A DNA stretch of 64,000 nucleotides from Lysinibacillus xylanilyticus (GTDB lineage Bacteria; Bacillota; Bacilli; Bacillales_A; Planococcaceae): the NCBI RefSeq assembly GCF_001183605.1, contig NZ_LFXJ01000013.1, forward strand, positions 62,318 to 126,317, given 5' to 3'. Within the stretch, counting starts at the first letter, position 1; each line of letters begins with the position of its first letter. The notes beneath the pieces are model-generated. The model was not told the origin of the DNA. It saw only the letters and a program-made list of their open reading frames with translations, and searched no databases. This document shows, piece after piece, positions 1-9,021 of the stretch. Both the position numbers and the translations under genes were made by a program.

Positions 1-364
1 GATAATTACTATTCATTTCAACAATAAGTTCTGTACCAGCTTCTGTTAACTCAACGTACGTATTACGTTTGTCGTCATCCCGTTTTGAAAACTTAAGGAA
101 TCCACGTTCTTCTAATTTTTTTGAAAAATTAAATGCTGTGGAGACGTGCATAACCCCGAATTTTGCCACATCAGAAATTGATGCCCCTTTTAAATGATAC
201 GAAATCCATAAAATATGATGTTCGTTAATATTTAAATCGTAGGGTTTAATCCATTGCTGCCAATCCTTTTCCACTGCTTTCCATAAAGCTTTTGATAATT
301 GCGCAATTCTTTGACTATAAAGCATCGCTTCTTTTTGAGTGTATAATTCCTCTGACAAAGCCAT
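1..364 (-). CDS. hpr: HTH-type transcriptional regulator Hpr (ScoC), MarR family, C-terminus cut by window edge
   Basis: This MarR-family winged-helix DNA-binding protein represses protease genes and sporulation-linked functions in Bacillus. I translated it from the minus strand. It begins [20 protein letters not shown], carries the family segment [19 protein letters not shown], and continues through the wing ([18 protein letters not shown]). The ATG at 364 is preceded by AGGTG. The frame runs off the window at position 1, so only about 121 residues are visible and the end of the protein is missing. Its neighbours (YtxH protein, TrpP, HIT, EcsAB) match the hpr locus of B. subtilis. Identity is well supported by sequence and synteny; the regulon is inferred from the family. 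Confidence 0.9.
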   Translation of the reverse strand, partial: MALSEELYTQKEAMLYSQRIAQLSKALWKAVEKDWQQWIKPYDLNINEHHILWISYHLKGASISDVAKFGVMHVSTAFNFSKKLEERGFLKFSKRDDDKRNTYVELTEAGTELIVEMNSNY

Positions 365-520
365 CACCTACTGCTTTCTTTAACATTTTAAAAATATTAT
401 AGCAATAAAGGAAAAAAGTTTAAAGTTAGAAAAATTAAAAAATTGAAAAGCGGCTAAAAAATAACATTATAGAGCTTGAATTTGATAAAAATGTAGTTTT
501 TTTATCAGTGAACAAGGACT

Positions 521-916
521 TTAGTCGTTAACTTTTTCTTGTGGTTTTTTCTTTTTTTCTGTAAATTGTGCAACGTTTTTCTCGATTTCGCTTAATGAAT
601 TCTGTAATGCTTCTATTTCTTGTTGCAAGTTATTTTTTGACGGTTCGATTTCTTCAGTAAATGTATTAATAGTTTGTTTTAAATCATTTATTATTAGTGG
701 TATATTATTTTTTATTTCATTTGTGAGTGAGTTAACGGATTGTTGAACTGTGCCTGCTTGTAGTTTTACATCTAAAAGTTTGTCCTTTGTGCTAGCAGCA
801 TTTGCTCGTAAATTAGCACGTAATTGTTGTCCTGATTGAGGAGTCGAAAAAAGTATAGCGATTGTACCGCCTACAATCCCAGCTGACAATCCAAATAAAA
901 ATGGTTTTGCTTTCAT
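521..916 (-). CDS. YtxH-domain small membrane protein (YhaH-like)
   Basis: A 131-residue protein with a single N-terminal hydrophobic, Gly-rich segment (residues 5-26, FLFGLSAGIVGGTIAILF). A long charged helical region follows, rich in Leu, Asn, Gln and Glu and likely coiled-coil, and the tail is Lys-rich. This architecture is typical of the YtxH family, which are small stress- or sporulation-associated membrane proteins of unknown biochemical role. The ATG at 916 is preceded by a GAGGT Shine-Dalgarno. It lies between hpr and trpP, as yhaH does in B. subtilis. A weak AT-rich hairpin at about 483-507 may end the transcript. The family call is good; the function is unknown. Confidence 0.8.
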   Translation of the reverse strand: MKAKPFLFGLSAGIVGGTIAILFSTPQSGQQLRANLRANAASTKDKLLDVKLQAGTVQQSVNSLTNEIKNNIPLIINDLKQTINTFTEEIEPSKNNLQQEIEALQNSLSEIEKNVAQFTEKKKKPQEKVND

Positions 917-994
917 ATTGAATACCTCATTTCTGTAATGATCATGTGTTATCTACTATTAAACCATGAAATGCACATTTACAAAAAGAAAAAA

Positions 995-1035
995 GAAACT
1001 AAACGAGTGATTTTGTATCACGGCTTAGTTTCCTT
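995..1035 (-). terminator. Intrinsic terminator after trpP
   Basis: On the minus strand GAAACTAA pairs with TTAGTTTC, and the inner GTGAT pairs with ATCAC. A T-rich tract (CTTTTTTCTTTTT) follows. It lies just downstream of the trpP stop codon. Confidence 0.8.
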
Positions 1036-1070
1036 TGAGATTGAACGTGCATTTTCTAAACAAATGCACC

Positions 1071-1601
1071 TTAAATTGAAATAGCTGTTTGGAATTTAGA
1101 ACGCTTCACTAATTTTGCAACTATAGGATAAATAAGTGCGAAAGCAATAACATTAAATACTACTGCAGGTAATACAACGCCTACAAACAGTACAGCGAAT
1201 GTTGCACCAACATTTGCATTGAATACAAAAAGTGCTACTGCTAAAAAGACAATTCCAGATAAAACTGTTCCTAAACCAACTAAGACAGCTGATACAGCGA
1301 AGTTGCTTGCCAATTTTTTTAACACCATTAAGGCAGCTAAAAAGACAAAGCCTGTTACTGCTTTATCGATAATATTTGGAACAAGACCAGCTGGGAACGT
1401 TGTAAATAATCCTGAAAGTACACCTGTTGCTAAAGAAAGTAAGAACGTTTCTTTAATAGTGGGGAACAATAAAATGCCAATAAACATCATTGTTAGCATG
1501 AAATCAGGCTTCATGCCGTTTACCATACCTGGTGTGACCACATAAAGGGTAGCACCAACACCAACTAAAAGTGCCATTAATACTAAATTTTTCGTATTCA
1601 T
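1071..1601 (-). CDS. trpP: Tryptophan transporter TrpP
   Basis: A 176-residue, very hydrophobic integral membrane protein with about five predicted transmembrane segments, expected to import tryptophan across the cytoplasmic membrane. Length, hydrophobic profile (MALLVGVGATLYVVTPGM near the N-terminus, and a charged C-terminal KLVKRSKF) and position between yhaH and hit match TrpP (YhaG) of Bacillus. The ATG at 1601 lies immediately after a GAGGAGAG Shine-Dalgarno. That Shine-Dalgarno is itself embedded in a run of (G/T)AG triplets resembling a TRAP-binding site, described separately. The plus-strand ORF over 1219-1545 is a shadow. Substrate specificity is inferred from family and location. 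Confidence 0.85.
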   Translation of the reverse strand: MNTKNLVLMALLVGVGATLYVVTPGMVNGMKPDFMLTMMFIGILLFPTIKETFLLSLATGVLSGLFTTFPAGLVPNIIDKAVTGFVFLAALMVLKKLASNFAVSAVLVGLGTVLSGIVFLAVALFVFNANVGATFAVLFVGVVLPAVVFNVIAFALIYPIVAKLVKRSKFQTAISI

Positions 1602-1603
1602 TT

Positions 1604-1653
1604 CTAATCTCTCCTCGACTATGCTAATCTTTTTTGTCTCCTAACGTGTCCTC
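1604..1653 (-). promoter_or_regulatory. Candidate TRAP RNA-binding site over the trpP Shine-Dalgarno
   Basis: In the minus-strand transcript, five (T/G)AG triplets lie at 1604-1626 separated by exactly two bases each: TAG-CA-TAG-TC-GAG-GA-GAG-AT-TAG. The start codon follows two bases later. Further TAG, GAG and GAG triplets lie at 1638-1653. TRAP binds NAG triplets with 2-3 base spacers and blocks trpP translation in B. subtilis at the same place. Whether this organism encodes mtrB cannot be seen from the window. Confidence 0.65.
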
Positions 1654-1746
1654 ATGCCCGTTAGCGAAACTTATTTGTGATTGTACGCTATAAATTGAAA
1701 AATTGCAATATACAATTCTGACAATTAGAGTGTGGCAGAATTTCAA

Positions 1747-2163
1747 TTACTTAAGGTTAGCTTTAATGTTTTCAGCAACTTCAGTTAATTGCTCTGGTGT
1801 ATATTTTTGTGTTTGCCAAATTAAGCCCAAGCCTTCTTTTTCATCGTAACGCGGAATAAAATGTAAGTGATAGTGGAAAACAGTTTGTCCAGCTGCAGCA
1901 CCATTATTATTAATGGTATTAAGTCCAATTGGATTAAAAGCAGCCTTAATAGCGTTTGCAATTTTCGGTGCTACTGCATATAAATTACGAGCTACATCCT
2001 CAGGCATTTCGAAAATGTCTTTACAGTGATGTTTGGGAATTAATAGTGTATGACCTTTTGCTACGGGAGAAATGTCAGTAAATGCATAGACATGCTCGTC
2101 TTCATATATTTTTGTACTTGGAATAGATCCGTCAATGATTTTGCAAAATAGGCAATCGCTCAT
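1747..2163 (-). CDS. hit: HIT-family nucleotide hydrolase (Hit)
   Basis: A 138-residue histidine-triad protein, a cytoplasmic purine-nucleoside phosphoramidase or nucleotide hydrolase of the HINT branch. The catalytic triad motif HYHLHF (HxHxH) lies near residues 96-101. An N-terminal CLFCKI looks like a zinc-binding pair typical of Bacillus Hit. The start at 2163 has an AGGAGG-type Shine-Dalgarno. It is divergent from ecsA, whose start lies 104 bp away, the same arrangement as the B. subtilis hit/ecs locus. Family identity is secure; the physiological substrate is unknown. Confidence 0.9.
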   Translation of the reverse strand: MSDCLFCKIIDGSIPSTKIYEDEHVYAFTDISPVAKGHTLLIPKHHCKDIFEMPEDVARNLYAVAPKIANAIKAAFNPIGLNTINNNGAAAGQTVFHYHLHFIPRYDEKEGLGLIWQTQKYTPEQLTEVAENIKANLK

Positions 2164-2267
2164 TTGAAAATTCCTCCTTATTTTATATGTAAGTACATTC
2201 TATCATACTCATAACTGTATCATTTGCTAATTTTTGATAAAATATAAACTAGAAGAGGAGTGAGGGC

Positions 2268-3017
2268 ATGACGGTATTAGAGGTACAACATGTGACAGGT
2301 GGATATACAAGAAAGCCTGTTATTAAAGATTTATCATTTACAATTGAAAAAGGAGAGCTTGTTGGCTTAATAGGCTTGAACGGCGCTGGTAAAAGTACGA
2401 CGATTAAGCATATCATCGGAACAATGCTGCCAAAAGAAGGAGACATTCGTTTAAATGGTGTGACATTAAAGGAAAATACGGACAAGTATCGTACAGCATT
2501 TTCCTATATTCCTGAAACACCTGTATTATACGATGAGCTAACATTACGTGAACATTTAGAATTAACCGCAATGGCTTACGGTCTAGATGAAGCAACACTT
2601 GCAGCTCGTTCACAAATATTATTAAAAGAATTTAGAATGGAAAAGCGACTTAATTGGTTCCCTTCGCATTTCTCAAAAGGGATGCGTCAAAAGGTTATGA
2701 TTATGTGTGCCTTTTTAGTCAATCCAAGTCTTTACATTATTGATGAGCCTTTTGTGGGGCTCGATCCACTTGGGATTCAATCATTGCTTGATCAGATGGA
2801 TGAAAAGAAAAAAGAGGGCGCCTCTATATTAATGTCCACGCACATTTTATCGACCGCTGAAAAGCATTGTGACCGCATAATTTTATTGCATGAAGGACGT
2901 GTGCGAGCACAAGGAACAATGGAGGATTTACGCAAGGCATTTGCGATGCCACATGCGACATTGGATGATTTATATATTGCAATGACAAAGGAGCGCGACC
3001 ATGAAGAACTTGCGTGA
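2268..3017 (+). CDS. ecsA: ABC transporter ATP-binding protein EcsA
   Basis: A 249-residue ABC ATPase with Walker A GLNGAGKST (about residues 37-45), signature FSKGMRQK, Walker B LYIIDEP and the H-loop STH. EcsA powers the EcsAB transporter, which in B. subtilis affects protein secretion, competence and processing by intramembrane protease RasP, and has been linked to peptide export. The start has the Shine-Dalgarno AGAGGAG. The stop overlaps the ecsB start by 17 bp, so the two are translationally coupled. Synteny with hit on one side and ecsB on the other makes the assignment strong. Confidence 0.93.
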   Translation: MTVLEVQHVTGGYTRKPVIKDLSFTIEKGELVGLIGLNGAGKSTTIKHIIGTMLPKEGDIRLNGVTLKENTDKYRTAFSYIPETPVLYDELTLREHLELTAMAYGLDEATLAARSQILLKEFRMEKRLNWFPSHFSKGMRQKVMIMCAFLVNPSLYIIDEPFVGLDPLGIQSLLDQMDEKKKEGASILMSTHILSTAEKHCDRIILLHEGRVRAQGTMEDLRKAFAMPHATLDDLYIAMTKERDHEELA

Positions 3018-4185
3018 TGTATGGTCCTCTCGCTTCATGCACTATATAGGTGAAGTGCAAAAATATATGCGATTTATTTTTACAGGGCATTTAGCGATTG
3101 TACTAGTATTTCTTATCGGAGCAGGAGGCTATCAATATAGTGAATGGCTGAAAATTGTGCAATCTGATTTTCCAGCAGAGGTATTAATCGCATTATTTGT
3201 AGGGGTTTTACTTGCGTTTAGTCGTCCAACTTCACTTTTGAGAGAGCCAGACCAAGTGTATTTATTACCTTTAGAATCAAAAATGTCACAGTATTTCAAA
3301 AAGGCGAAAGCGTGGACGTTTTGGTCACAGGTGTGGATTGTGGCAATTGTTTATATCGTTAGTATTCCTTTATTAAAGGCTGTTACTGAATTAACTACAT
3401 TTGAAATTTGGTCAGTGTTTCTACTTATTATTATATTGAAGTATTTGAGCGTTCAGGGTGAATTTAGCTATCGTTATAGTGAACGCGGTCAAATGATTTG
3501 GGTGGACAGGCTAATTAGAGCTGTTATCTTTAGTGTTGCTGTTTACATGGGGCTTCATATGCAGCATATTTTAGCGATTGTTGCTGCTGTAATTGGGTGT
3601 GTATATATTGTAATATTTAGAAAAAAATGTGCGCGTGAGCCTGTCCCATACGAGCATTTTGTGAAGCTAGAACAAAATCGTATGATGAGCTTCTATCGTT
3701 TTGCTAATTACTTCACAGACGTGCCACATTTACGTGGTAGCATTCGTCGTCGAGGTTGGCTTGACTGGCTTTACAAATTTGTGTCATACAACAAGGACAA
3801 TACTCAAAAGTACTTGGTGTTCCGTACATTCATCCGAACAGATGATCATTTTTATTTATGGTTCCGTTTAACAGTGATCTCAGCTGTTATTGCGGCCTTT
3901 GTAGATATCCCAGTCGTTTCATGGATTGTTGCAGGTGCATTGAGCTTTGCTACAACCATACAATTAAAGTCGGCTTTATTATCAAGTGGTGAATTCCGTA
4001 TGGACATGCTTTATCCTTTACCTGATGAAGCACGCAAAGTAGCAGTCAATCAAATTGTGCGTCTTGCGATGATAACTCAAGCTATTATTGTTGGTCTATG
4101 TAGTATCACACAGCCAATGTTCTATTTAACCTTTATTATCATTTTGGTTATTAGTGAATTGACGGCTAAGGTCTCAAAACCTTGA
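3001..4185 (+). CDS. ecsB: ABC transporter permease EcsB
   Basis: A 394-residue polytopic membrane protein, the partner of EcsA. Hydrophobic segments near residues 27-45, 60-75, 110-150, 175-205 and 285-390 alternate with a basic cytoplasmic central region (about 210-275). This is the expected EcsB layout and length. It starts inside the last codons of ecsA. No ecsC follows: the next gene is convergent (M20 amidohydrolase) and is separated by a shared terminator and a decayed repeat. Confidence 0.9.
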   Translation: MKNLRDVWSSRFMHYIGEVQKYMRFIFTGHLAIVLVFLIGAGGYQYSEWLKIVQSDFPAEVLIALFVGVLLAFSRPTSLLREPDQVYLLPLESKMSQYFKKAKAWTFWSQVWIVAIVYIVSIPLLKAVTELTTFEIWSVFLLIIILKYLSVQGEFSYRYSERGQMIWVDRLIRAVIFSVAVYMGLHMQHILAIVAAVIGCVYIVIFRKKCAREPVPYEHFVKLEQNRMMSFYRFANYFTDVPHLRGSIRRRGWLDWLYKFVSYNKDNTQKYLVFRTFIRTDDHFYLWFRLTVISAVIAAFVDIPVVSWIVAGALSFATTIQLKSALLSSGEFRMDMLYPLPDEARKVAVNQIVRLAMITQAIIVGLCSITQPMFYLTFIIILVISELTAKVSKP

Positions 4186-4228
4186 AAAATGATTAATTTT
4201 GGATAATCACCAAGAGTGGAAAAATGTT

Positions 4229-4284
4229 TTGATTGCGACTTCTTGGGGATCATATCGGAAGTCCCACAGTTGGAACGGAAATCA
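4229..4284 (-). repeat. Decayed remnant of a type-B palindromic repeat
   Basis: The stretch contains CGACTTCTTGGGG, then CGGAAGTCC, then CAGTTGGAACGGAAATCA. It matches, in order and with internal deletions, the ends and middle of the inverted type-B elements at 25211, 32543, 35537 and 62140. The left end is largely gone. Confidence 0.6.
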
Positions 4285-4308
4285 TGGCATTGCTGTTTAT
4301 AAATTAAT

Positions 4309-4352
4309 AAAGCTCATTTCTCCAATAAAAGACTTGGAGAAGTGAGCTTTAT
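4309..4352. terminator. Bidirectional terminator between ecsB and the amidohydrolase
   Basis: A 17-bp stem (4309-4325 with 4334-4350, one G-T pair) with a TAAAAGAC loop, flanked by A-rich and T-rich tracts. It serves the convergent genes on both strands. Confidence 0.85.
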
Positions 4353-4355
4353 TTT

Positions 4356-5516
4356 TTATTCTATTAATTGATAGTCTAGTGCTGCTGTTATTAACACCTT
4401 CGCAGCAATGAGCATACCTTTTTCATCTATATCGAATTTTGGATGATGATGTGGTGCATATTCAGCTGGCTTGGCTCCAGTAAAGAAGAATGTACCTGGC
4501 TTTTCCTCTAAATAGTAAGAGAAATCTTCTGCCCCCATACTTGCTTCAACTTCAGCAACATCGTAAATATCCTGTGCGATATTACGCACAAATAGAGTTT
4601 CCTTCTCATGATTTACAACTGCAGGGTAGCCTCGACGATAATCCAGTTCAATTGTACAATCATGTGCAATTTCTGTACCTTGGATAACCCGTTTAAATTC
4701 ACGTTCCATCGTTTCACGAACATCCTTATTAAATGTTCGGATTGTGCCATTTAAATAGGCTGTATCGGCAATAATATTGTCAGCATTAGATGCTACGAAT
4801 GAACCAACTGATAAAACAGCCGATTCGATTGGGTCAACACGACGTGCAACCAGCTGTTGTAAATTCATAACAAGCTGAGAGCCAATAATGATCGCATCCT
4901 TTGTTTGATGCGGATGAGCACCGTGACCGCCCTGACCTTGAATTTTCATTTCAAAACTATCAACAGCAGCCATCGTTGGACCGACGCGGTAGCCAATCAT
5001 ACCTGTTGGATGGTTAGATGATAGATGTGTACCAAAAATAGCATCAACGCCATTCAAAGCTCCAGCCTGTACCATCCCAATTGCTCCACCTGGATCAGTC
5101 TCTTCAGCATGCTGATGAATTAGTACATATTCTCCTGCTAATTCATCGCGCATTTCCCACAAAAGCTTACCGATAATTAACAAAGTAGCTGTATGACCAT
5201 CATGCCCACAAGCATGCATAACGCCAGACACAGTTGATTTGTATGGTACATCTTTTTCATCTTGTATAGGCAGCGCATCAAAGTCTGCACGTAAGGCAAT
5301 CGTTTTGCCAGGCTTGCTTCCTTTAATACGTGCAATTAAACCGTAGCCACTGATATTAGCTTCAACAGGTACGCCTAGATTTTCGTAAAATTGAATAATA
5401 TAGTTAGCAGTTTCTTGCTCCTGGAAGCTTAGCTCCGGATGCATATGTAGATGACGACGAATCGCCACCATTTCATCAAAATGGGCATCAATCTTTTCAA
5501 GTAGACGTTGGTTCAC
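4356..5516 (-). CDS. yhaA: M20-family N-acyl-amino-acid amidohydrolase (YhaA-like)
   Basis: A 386-residue zinc-dependent amidohydrolase of the M20D (IAA-amino acid hydrolase / aminoacylase) family, expected to release amino acids from N-acyl conjugates in the cytoplasm. Metal-site motifs are visible: HACGHDGHTA (about residues 101-110) with C103 and H105, the HQHAEETDPGG segment carrying H136, E138 and E139, and a C-terminal SMGAEDFSYY. The ATG at 5516 has an AGGAGG-type Shine-Dalgarno. The order ecsAB-yhaA matches B. subtilis. The exact substrate is not deducible. Confidence 0.85.
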   Translation of the reverse strand: MNQRLLEKIDAHFDEMVAIRRHLHMHPELSFQEQETANYIIQFYENLGVPVEANISGYGLIARIKGSKPGKTIALRADFDALPIQDEKDVPYKSTVSGVMHACGHDGHTATLLIIGKLLWEMRDELAGEYVLIHQHAEETDPGGAIGMVQAGALNGVDAIFGTHLSSNHPTGMIGYRVGPTMAAVDSFEMKIQGQGGHGAHPHQTKDAIIIGSQLVMNLQQLVARRVDPIESAVLSVGSFVASNADNIIADTAYLNGTIRTFNKDVRETMEREFKRVIQGTEIAHDCTIELDYRRGYPAVVNHEKETLFVRNIAQDIYDVAEVEASMGAEDFSYYLEEKPGTFFFTGAKPAEYAPHHHPKFDIDEKGMLIAAKVLITAALDYQLIE

Positions 5517-5642
5517 AGTAAAACCTCCTTAAACAGATTATCCTAGATTTTTATTAATAGCATAATAGTTTCACTAACTGGATAAACCGCGGGTCAGCAC
5601 TTTAATACCCACGGAAGGGAAGTAAACACCCGCGTACTCGGG

Positions 5643-5978
5643 GAATACTCGCGGAAGGGTGGCCAATACTCGCGAATCCGAGGAGAATACTCGCGGAAGA
5701 GCGGCGAATACTCGCGAATCCGAGGGGAATACTCGCGGAAGGGTGGCCAATACTCGCGAATCCGAGTGGAATACTCGCGGAAGAGTAGCGAATCCGAGTG
5801 AATCCGAGTGGAATACTTGCGGAAGAGCAGCGAATACTCGCGAATCCGAGGAGAATACTCGCGGAAGAGCAGCGAATACTCGTGAATCCGAGGAGAATAC
5901 TCGCGGAAGAGCAGCGAATACCCCCGCACCCGTGGGATACCCCCGCAGAAGAAAAGCGAACACCCAGCGCACCCAAGG
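5643..5978. repeat. Tandem array 1: sixteen 21-bp units (42-bp pairs)
   Basis: Sixteen consecutive 21-bp units run without a phase slip. Two unit types alternate: one begins GAATACTCGCGGAAG, the other GAATACTCGCGAATCCGAG. The last three units are degenerate but keep the 21-bp length, and a recombinant unit at 5790-5810 is also exactly 21 bp. Reading frames stay open on both strands; the plus frame gives heptads like NTRESEE/NTRGRAA but has no ATG or Shine-Dalgarno. The array begins about 40 bp after the hmoB stop (minus strand) and lies upstream of yhaA. Confidence 0.9.
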
Positions 5979-6018
5979 AGGATATCTGCCGAAAGCAGTG
6001 AATCCCTGCCCGCTCTAA

Positions 6019-6537
6019 CTAATCTTCGTTTTCTTCTTTTGGAGCAGCGCTATAGGTTGTGACATATGAAGCTGCAGAGAAAATATTCTGCTGATTCACA
6101 CCTGTTGGTTCTTTACGTTCAGCGTGTGCGGATGCAAAGGCCTTTGAGCTTTTCCATGCTTCAAACGAATGAGGGCCGTTCCATTGTGTCATGACAATGT
6201 ATGTTTCACTATTTAATGGACGAAGTAGTCGAAATGCTACAAAGCCTGGCTCATCTTCTATAGCGCCTGCTCGATTTAAAAAGCGATGTTCAAAAACTGG
6301 TCGACCTTCATCTGTAACGGGGATATTGTTGAATACAAAGAAGCCACGTTCTTCTAAATCATTTACTGAATCTAGCACTTCAAACTTTCGAGGTGTGGCA
6401 AAAACAGATTTTCCTTCGGTTTCATGGATAAGCACAGAGTTACCTTCACCGTGGATTAAAATCATTTCCTCTTTTAGATATTTATTCTTTAGTTGTTCTA
6501 AAAAATCACCTGTTCCAGAAGTTAAATAAATATACAT
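6019..6537 (-). CDS. hmoB: Heme-degrading monooxygenase HmoB
   Basis: A 172-residue protein with a C-terminal antibiotic-biosynthesis-monooxygenase fold. It resembles B. subtilis HmoB (YhgC), which opens the porphyrin ring of haem and releases iron. Diagnostic stretches include FLNRAGAIEDEPGFVAFRLL, followed by a TYIVMTQW strand and FSAASYVTTY near the end. I chose the ATG at 6537 because AGGAGGGC precedes it; the frame extends upstream to 6666 but that part overlaps an interspersed repeat tail and is not coding. It sits next to the haem biosynthesis genes, as in B. subtilis. The C-terminus is acidic (KEENED). Confidence 0.88.
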   Translation of the reverse strand: MYIYLTSGTGDFLEQLKNKYLKEEMILIHGEGNSVLIHETEGKSVFATPRKFEVLDSVNDLEERGFFVFNNIPVTDEGRPVFEHRFLNRAGAIEDEPGFVAFRLLRPLNSETYIVMTQWNGPHSFEAWKSSKAFASAHAERKEPTGVNQQNIFSAASYVTTYSAAPKEENED

Positions 6538-6589
6538 AAAATTGCCCTCCTTATGAATGTTCATCTTTTGGTAGAAATGAATTGTACGA

Positions 6590-6658
6590 GCACAATTCAA
6601 AATCCGGACGCACTGTTTATTTGTGCGAAAGCAACAATTACACCAAGGTGAAATTGCT
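6590..6658 (+). repeat. Type-A repeat tail with a small insert
   Basis: CACAATTCAAAATCCGGACGCA is interrupted by a piece carrying TTGTGCGAAAGC (module D) and resumes as CAATTACACCAAGGTGAAATTG. The uninterrupted form is at 30902-30948, and a related one lies at 38730-38775. Confidence 0.65.
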
Positions 6659-6870
6659 AATAGCATATAGCGTTATTTATCTCCATTTAAGTGGAAGTCT
6701 AAAGCTTTGTCAAAAAAGAAATCCCATAGAAAGAACAATTTTATGACATTTCCCTATGAAAACTATACAATAACAGAGGAAGCGTTTACTATTGAAAACG
6801 GATATCAATAATAACGGAATAAACAAGAGAATTTTACGATGTGAATTTTATTGAGGGGAAGGAACTATTC

Positions 6871-7920
6871 ATGACAACTTTTAATGATACTCTTCTACGT
6901 GCTGCACGAGGAGAAAGAACTGAACATACACCAGTATGGTATATGCGACAAGCAGGACGCTCTCAACCAGAATATCGTGCGATTAAAGAAAAGTATTCTT
7001 TAGAGGAAATTACACTTCAACCTGAGCTTTGTGCATATGTAACTCGATTACCAGTAGAAAATTACAATGTTGATGCAGCGATTTTATACAAAGATATAGT
7101 TACACCACTTCCTGGTATTGGGGTAGATGTAAAAATTAAAGCAGGCGTAGGTCCTGTAATTTCAAACCCTATTCGCTCAATCGCTGATATAGAAAAACTA
7201 GGCGAATTCAATGCGAAAGAACATACACCGTACGTTTTAGAAACTATAAAAATGTTATCTGAGGAACAACTGAATGTACCTCTAATCGGCTTTGCAGGTG
7301 CACCATTTACTCTTGCAAGCTATATGATTGAAGGTGGTCCCTCAAGAAACTATAATAAAACAAAATCATTTATGGTATCAGAGCCTCAAGCTTGGTTTGC
7401 ATTAATGGACAAACTAGCTGATATGATTATTTCTGATATTTCTGCTCAAGTAGAAGCGGGAGCAAAAGCTATCCAAATATTTGACTCTTGGGTTGGTGCT
7501 TTAAATGTTGAAGATTATCGTGTTTTCATTAAACCGATTATGACACGTATTTTTGCTGAGCTGAAAAAAGAAAATGTGCCACTTATTCAGTTTGGAGTAG
7601 GTGCAAGTCATTTAGCGAAAGAGTGGAATGATTTACCTGTTGATGTTGTTGGCTTAGATTGGCGTTTACCAATTAAAGAAGCACGTGCAAACGGTATAAC
7701 TAAACCAGTACAAGGTAATTTAGATCCATCACTATTACTTGCTGATTGGTCAATTATTGAAAAACGCACAAAAGACATTATCGATCAAGGCTTAGAAATG
7801 CCAGGACATATTTTCAACTTAGGTCATGGTGTATTCCCAGAGGTAGACCCAGAAGTGTTAAAACGTTTAACAGCTCTTATTCATGAGTATAGTGCTCAAC
7901 AAATCCAAGCACGCTCTTAA
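6871..7920 (+). CDS. hemE: Uroporphyrinogen III decarboxylase HemE
   Basis: A 349-residue cytoplasmic enzyme that removes four acetate carboxyls from uroporphyrinogen III to give coproporphyrinogen III. The signature [16 protein letters not shown] lies near the N-terminus and [19 protein letters not shown] mid-protein. I chose the ATG at 6871 ([15 protein letters not shown]) because GGGGAAGGA precedes it and it matches known HemE N-termini; the upstream in-frame GTG at 6841 adds ten residues without support. It heads hemE-hemH-hemY, but a hairpin terminator separates it from hemH. Confidence 0.95.
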   Translation: MTTFNDTLLRAARGERTEHTPVWYMRQAGRSQPEYRAIKEKYSLEEITLQPELCAYVTRLPVENYNVDAAILYKDIVTPLPGIGVDVKIKAGVGPVISNPIRSIADIEKLGEFNAKEHTPYVLETIKMLSEEQLNVPLIGFAGAPFTLASYMIEGGPSRNYNKTKSFMVSEPQAWFALMDKLADMIISDISAQVEAGAKAIQIFDSWVGALNVEDYRVFIKPIMTRIFAELKKENVPLIQFGVGASHLAKEWNDLPVDVVGLDWRLPIKEARANGITKPVQGNLDPSLLLADWSIIEKRTKDIIDQGLEMPGHIFNLGHGVFPEVDPEVLKRLTALIHEYSAQQIQARS

Positions 7921-7995
7921 TATAGATGCGAACAAGACATTAACTCTCATAATTCTTTTCTATGAATGATATCTCGATTTCATCGTAGAAAGGGT

Positions 7996-8030
7996 GCTGT
8001 CCAACCTAATGAATTGGACAGCTTCTTTTT
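7996..8030 (+). terminator. Intrinsic terminator between hemE and hemH
   Basis: GCTGTCCAA (7996-8004) pairs with TTGGACAGC (8014-8022), followed by TTCTTTTT. It lies inside a cluster that is usually cotranscribed, so it may make transcription of hemH and hemY partial or promoter-dependent. Confidence 0.8.
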
Positions 8031-8086
8031 GTCACATACTGTACGATTAAAGATATATTTAACTATTATTTAGAGGTGAAAAGGTA

Positions 8087-9007
8087 ATGAAAGAAGTTAA
8101 AGGCTTATTAGTTATGGCATACGGAACACCCTATAAAGAAGAAGACATCGAACCTTACTATACGCATATTCGCCACGGTCGCAAACCATCAGAAGAGCAT
8201 TTAGAAGATTTACGCGGTCGTTATGAGGCAATTGGTGGTTTATCACCACTTGCTGCTGCTACAAAAGCGCAGGCTGAGGCTTTATGTGCACGCTTAAATG
8301 AAGTGCAAGATAATGTGGAATATAAATTATTTATCGGTCTAAAGCATATTCACCCATTCATTGAAGATGCTGTGGAAGGAATGGTAGCAGAAGGTATTAA
8401 AGAAGCAGTTTCTATCGTATTAGCTCCTCACTTCTCTACGTTCTCCATTAAATCATATAATGGTCGTGCAACAGAAGCGGCTGGAGATCGATTAACAATT
8501 ACTTCTGTAGAATCTTGGTATGATGAACCAAAATTCATCGAGTATTGGAAAATGAAAGTGAATGAAACGTTTAATGCAATGTCTGATGAAGAACGTGAAA
8601 AAGCATGTTTAATCGTGTCTGCACATTCACTTCCAGAAAAAATTAAAGAGCTGGGCGATCCATATGAAGATCAATTAATCGAGACGGCTCGACTAATTAA
8701 AGAAGCAACAGGTGTAAACAATGTAGAAGTTGGCTGGCAATCAGCAGGACAAACACCTGAGCCGTGGATCGGTCCAGATGTTCAGGACTTAACGCGTGAA
8801 CTTTATGAGCAAAAGGGTTTCCATTCGTTTGTTTATACGCCAGTTGGCTTTGTAACAGAACATTTAGAAGTTTTATATGACAACGATTATGAATGTAAAG
8901 TTGTTTGTGATGAACTTGGCGCGAAATATTATCGTCCAGCAATGCCAAATACACACCCGTTATTTATTGATGCAATGGTTGATGCCATTCATAAAAAATT
9001 AAGCTAA
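8087..9007 (+). CDS. hemH: Coproporphyrin III ferrochelatase HemH (CpfC)
   Basis: A 306-residue soluble ferrochelatase that inserts Fe(II) into coproporphyrin III in the Gram-positive haem pathway. The N-terminal [11 protein letters not shown], the conserved [10 protein letters not shown] segment carrying the metal-binding histidine, and the [17 protein letters not shown] stretch are characteristic. The ATG at 8087 is preceded by AGAGGTG. It is followed within about 15 bp by hemY. It lacks the C-terminal iron-sulfur extension seen in some actinobacterial enzymes, as expected for a Bacillales protein. Confidence 0.95.
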   Translation: MKEVKGLLVMAYGTPYKEEDIEPYYTHIRHGRKPSEEHLEDLRGRYEAIGGLSPLAAATKAQAEALCARLNEVQDNVEYKLFIGLKHIHPFIEDAVEGMVAEGIKEAVSIVLAPHFSTFSIKSYNGRATEAAGDRLTITSVESWYDEPKFIEYWKMKVNETFNAMSDEEREKACLIVSAHSLPEKIKELGDPYEDQLIETARLIKEATGVNNVEVGWQSAGQTPEPWIGPDVQDLTRELYEQKGFHSFVYTPVGFVTEHLEVLYDNDYECKVVCDELGAKYYRPAMPNTHPLFIDAMVDAIHKKLS

Positions 9008-9021
9008 GCGAAAAGAAAGTG

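Noticed and set aside
1219..1545. Plus-strand ORF of 108 residues opposite trpP
   Set aside because: Shadow of a membrane-protein gene; low-complexity Lys/Thr composition and no supporting Shine-Dalgarno.
5574..6018. Several overlapping ORFs on both strands of array 1
   Set aside because: No ATG with Shine-Dalgarno on the plus frame and equal openness on both strands; better described as a tandem repeat.
6538..6666. N-terminal extension of hmoB
   Set aside because: Overlaps an interspersed repeat tail; the ATG at 6537 has a proper Shine-Dalgarno and matches the family start.
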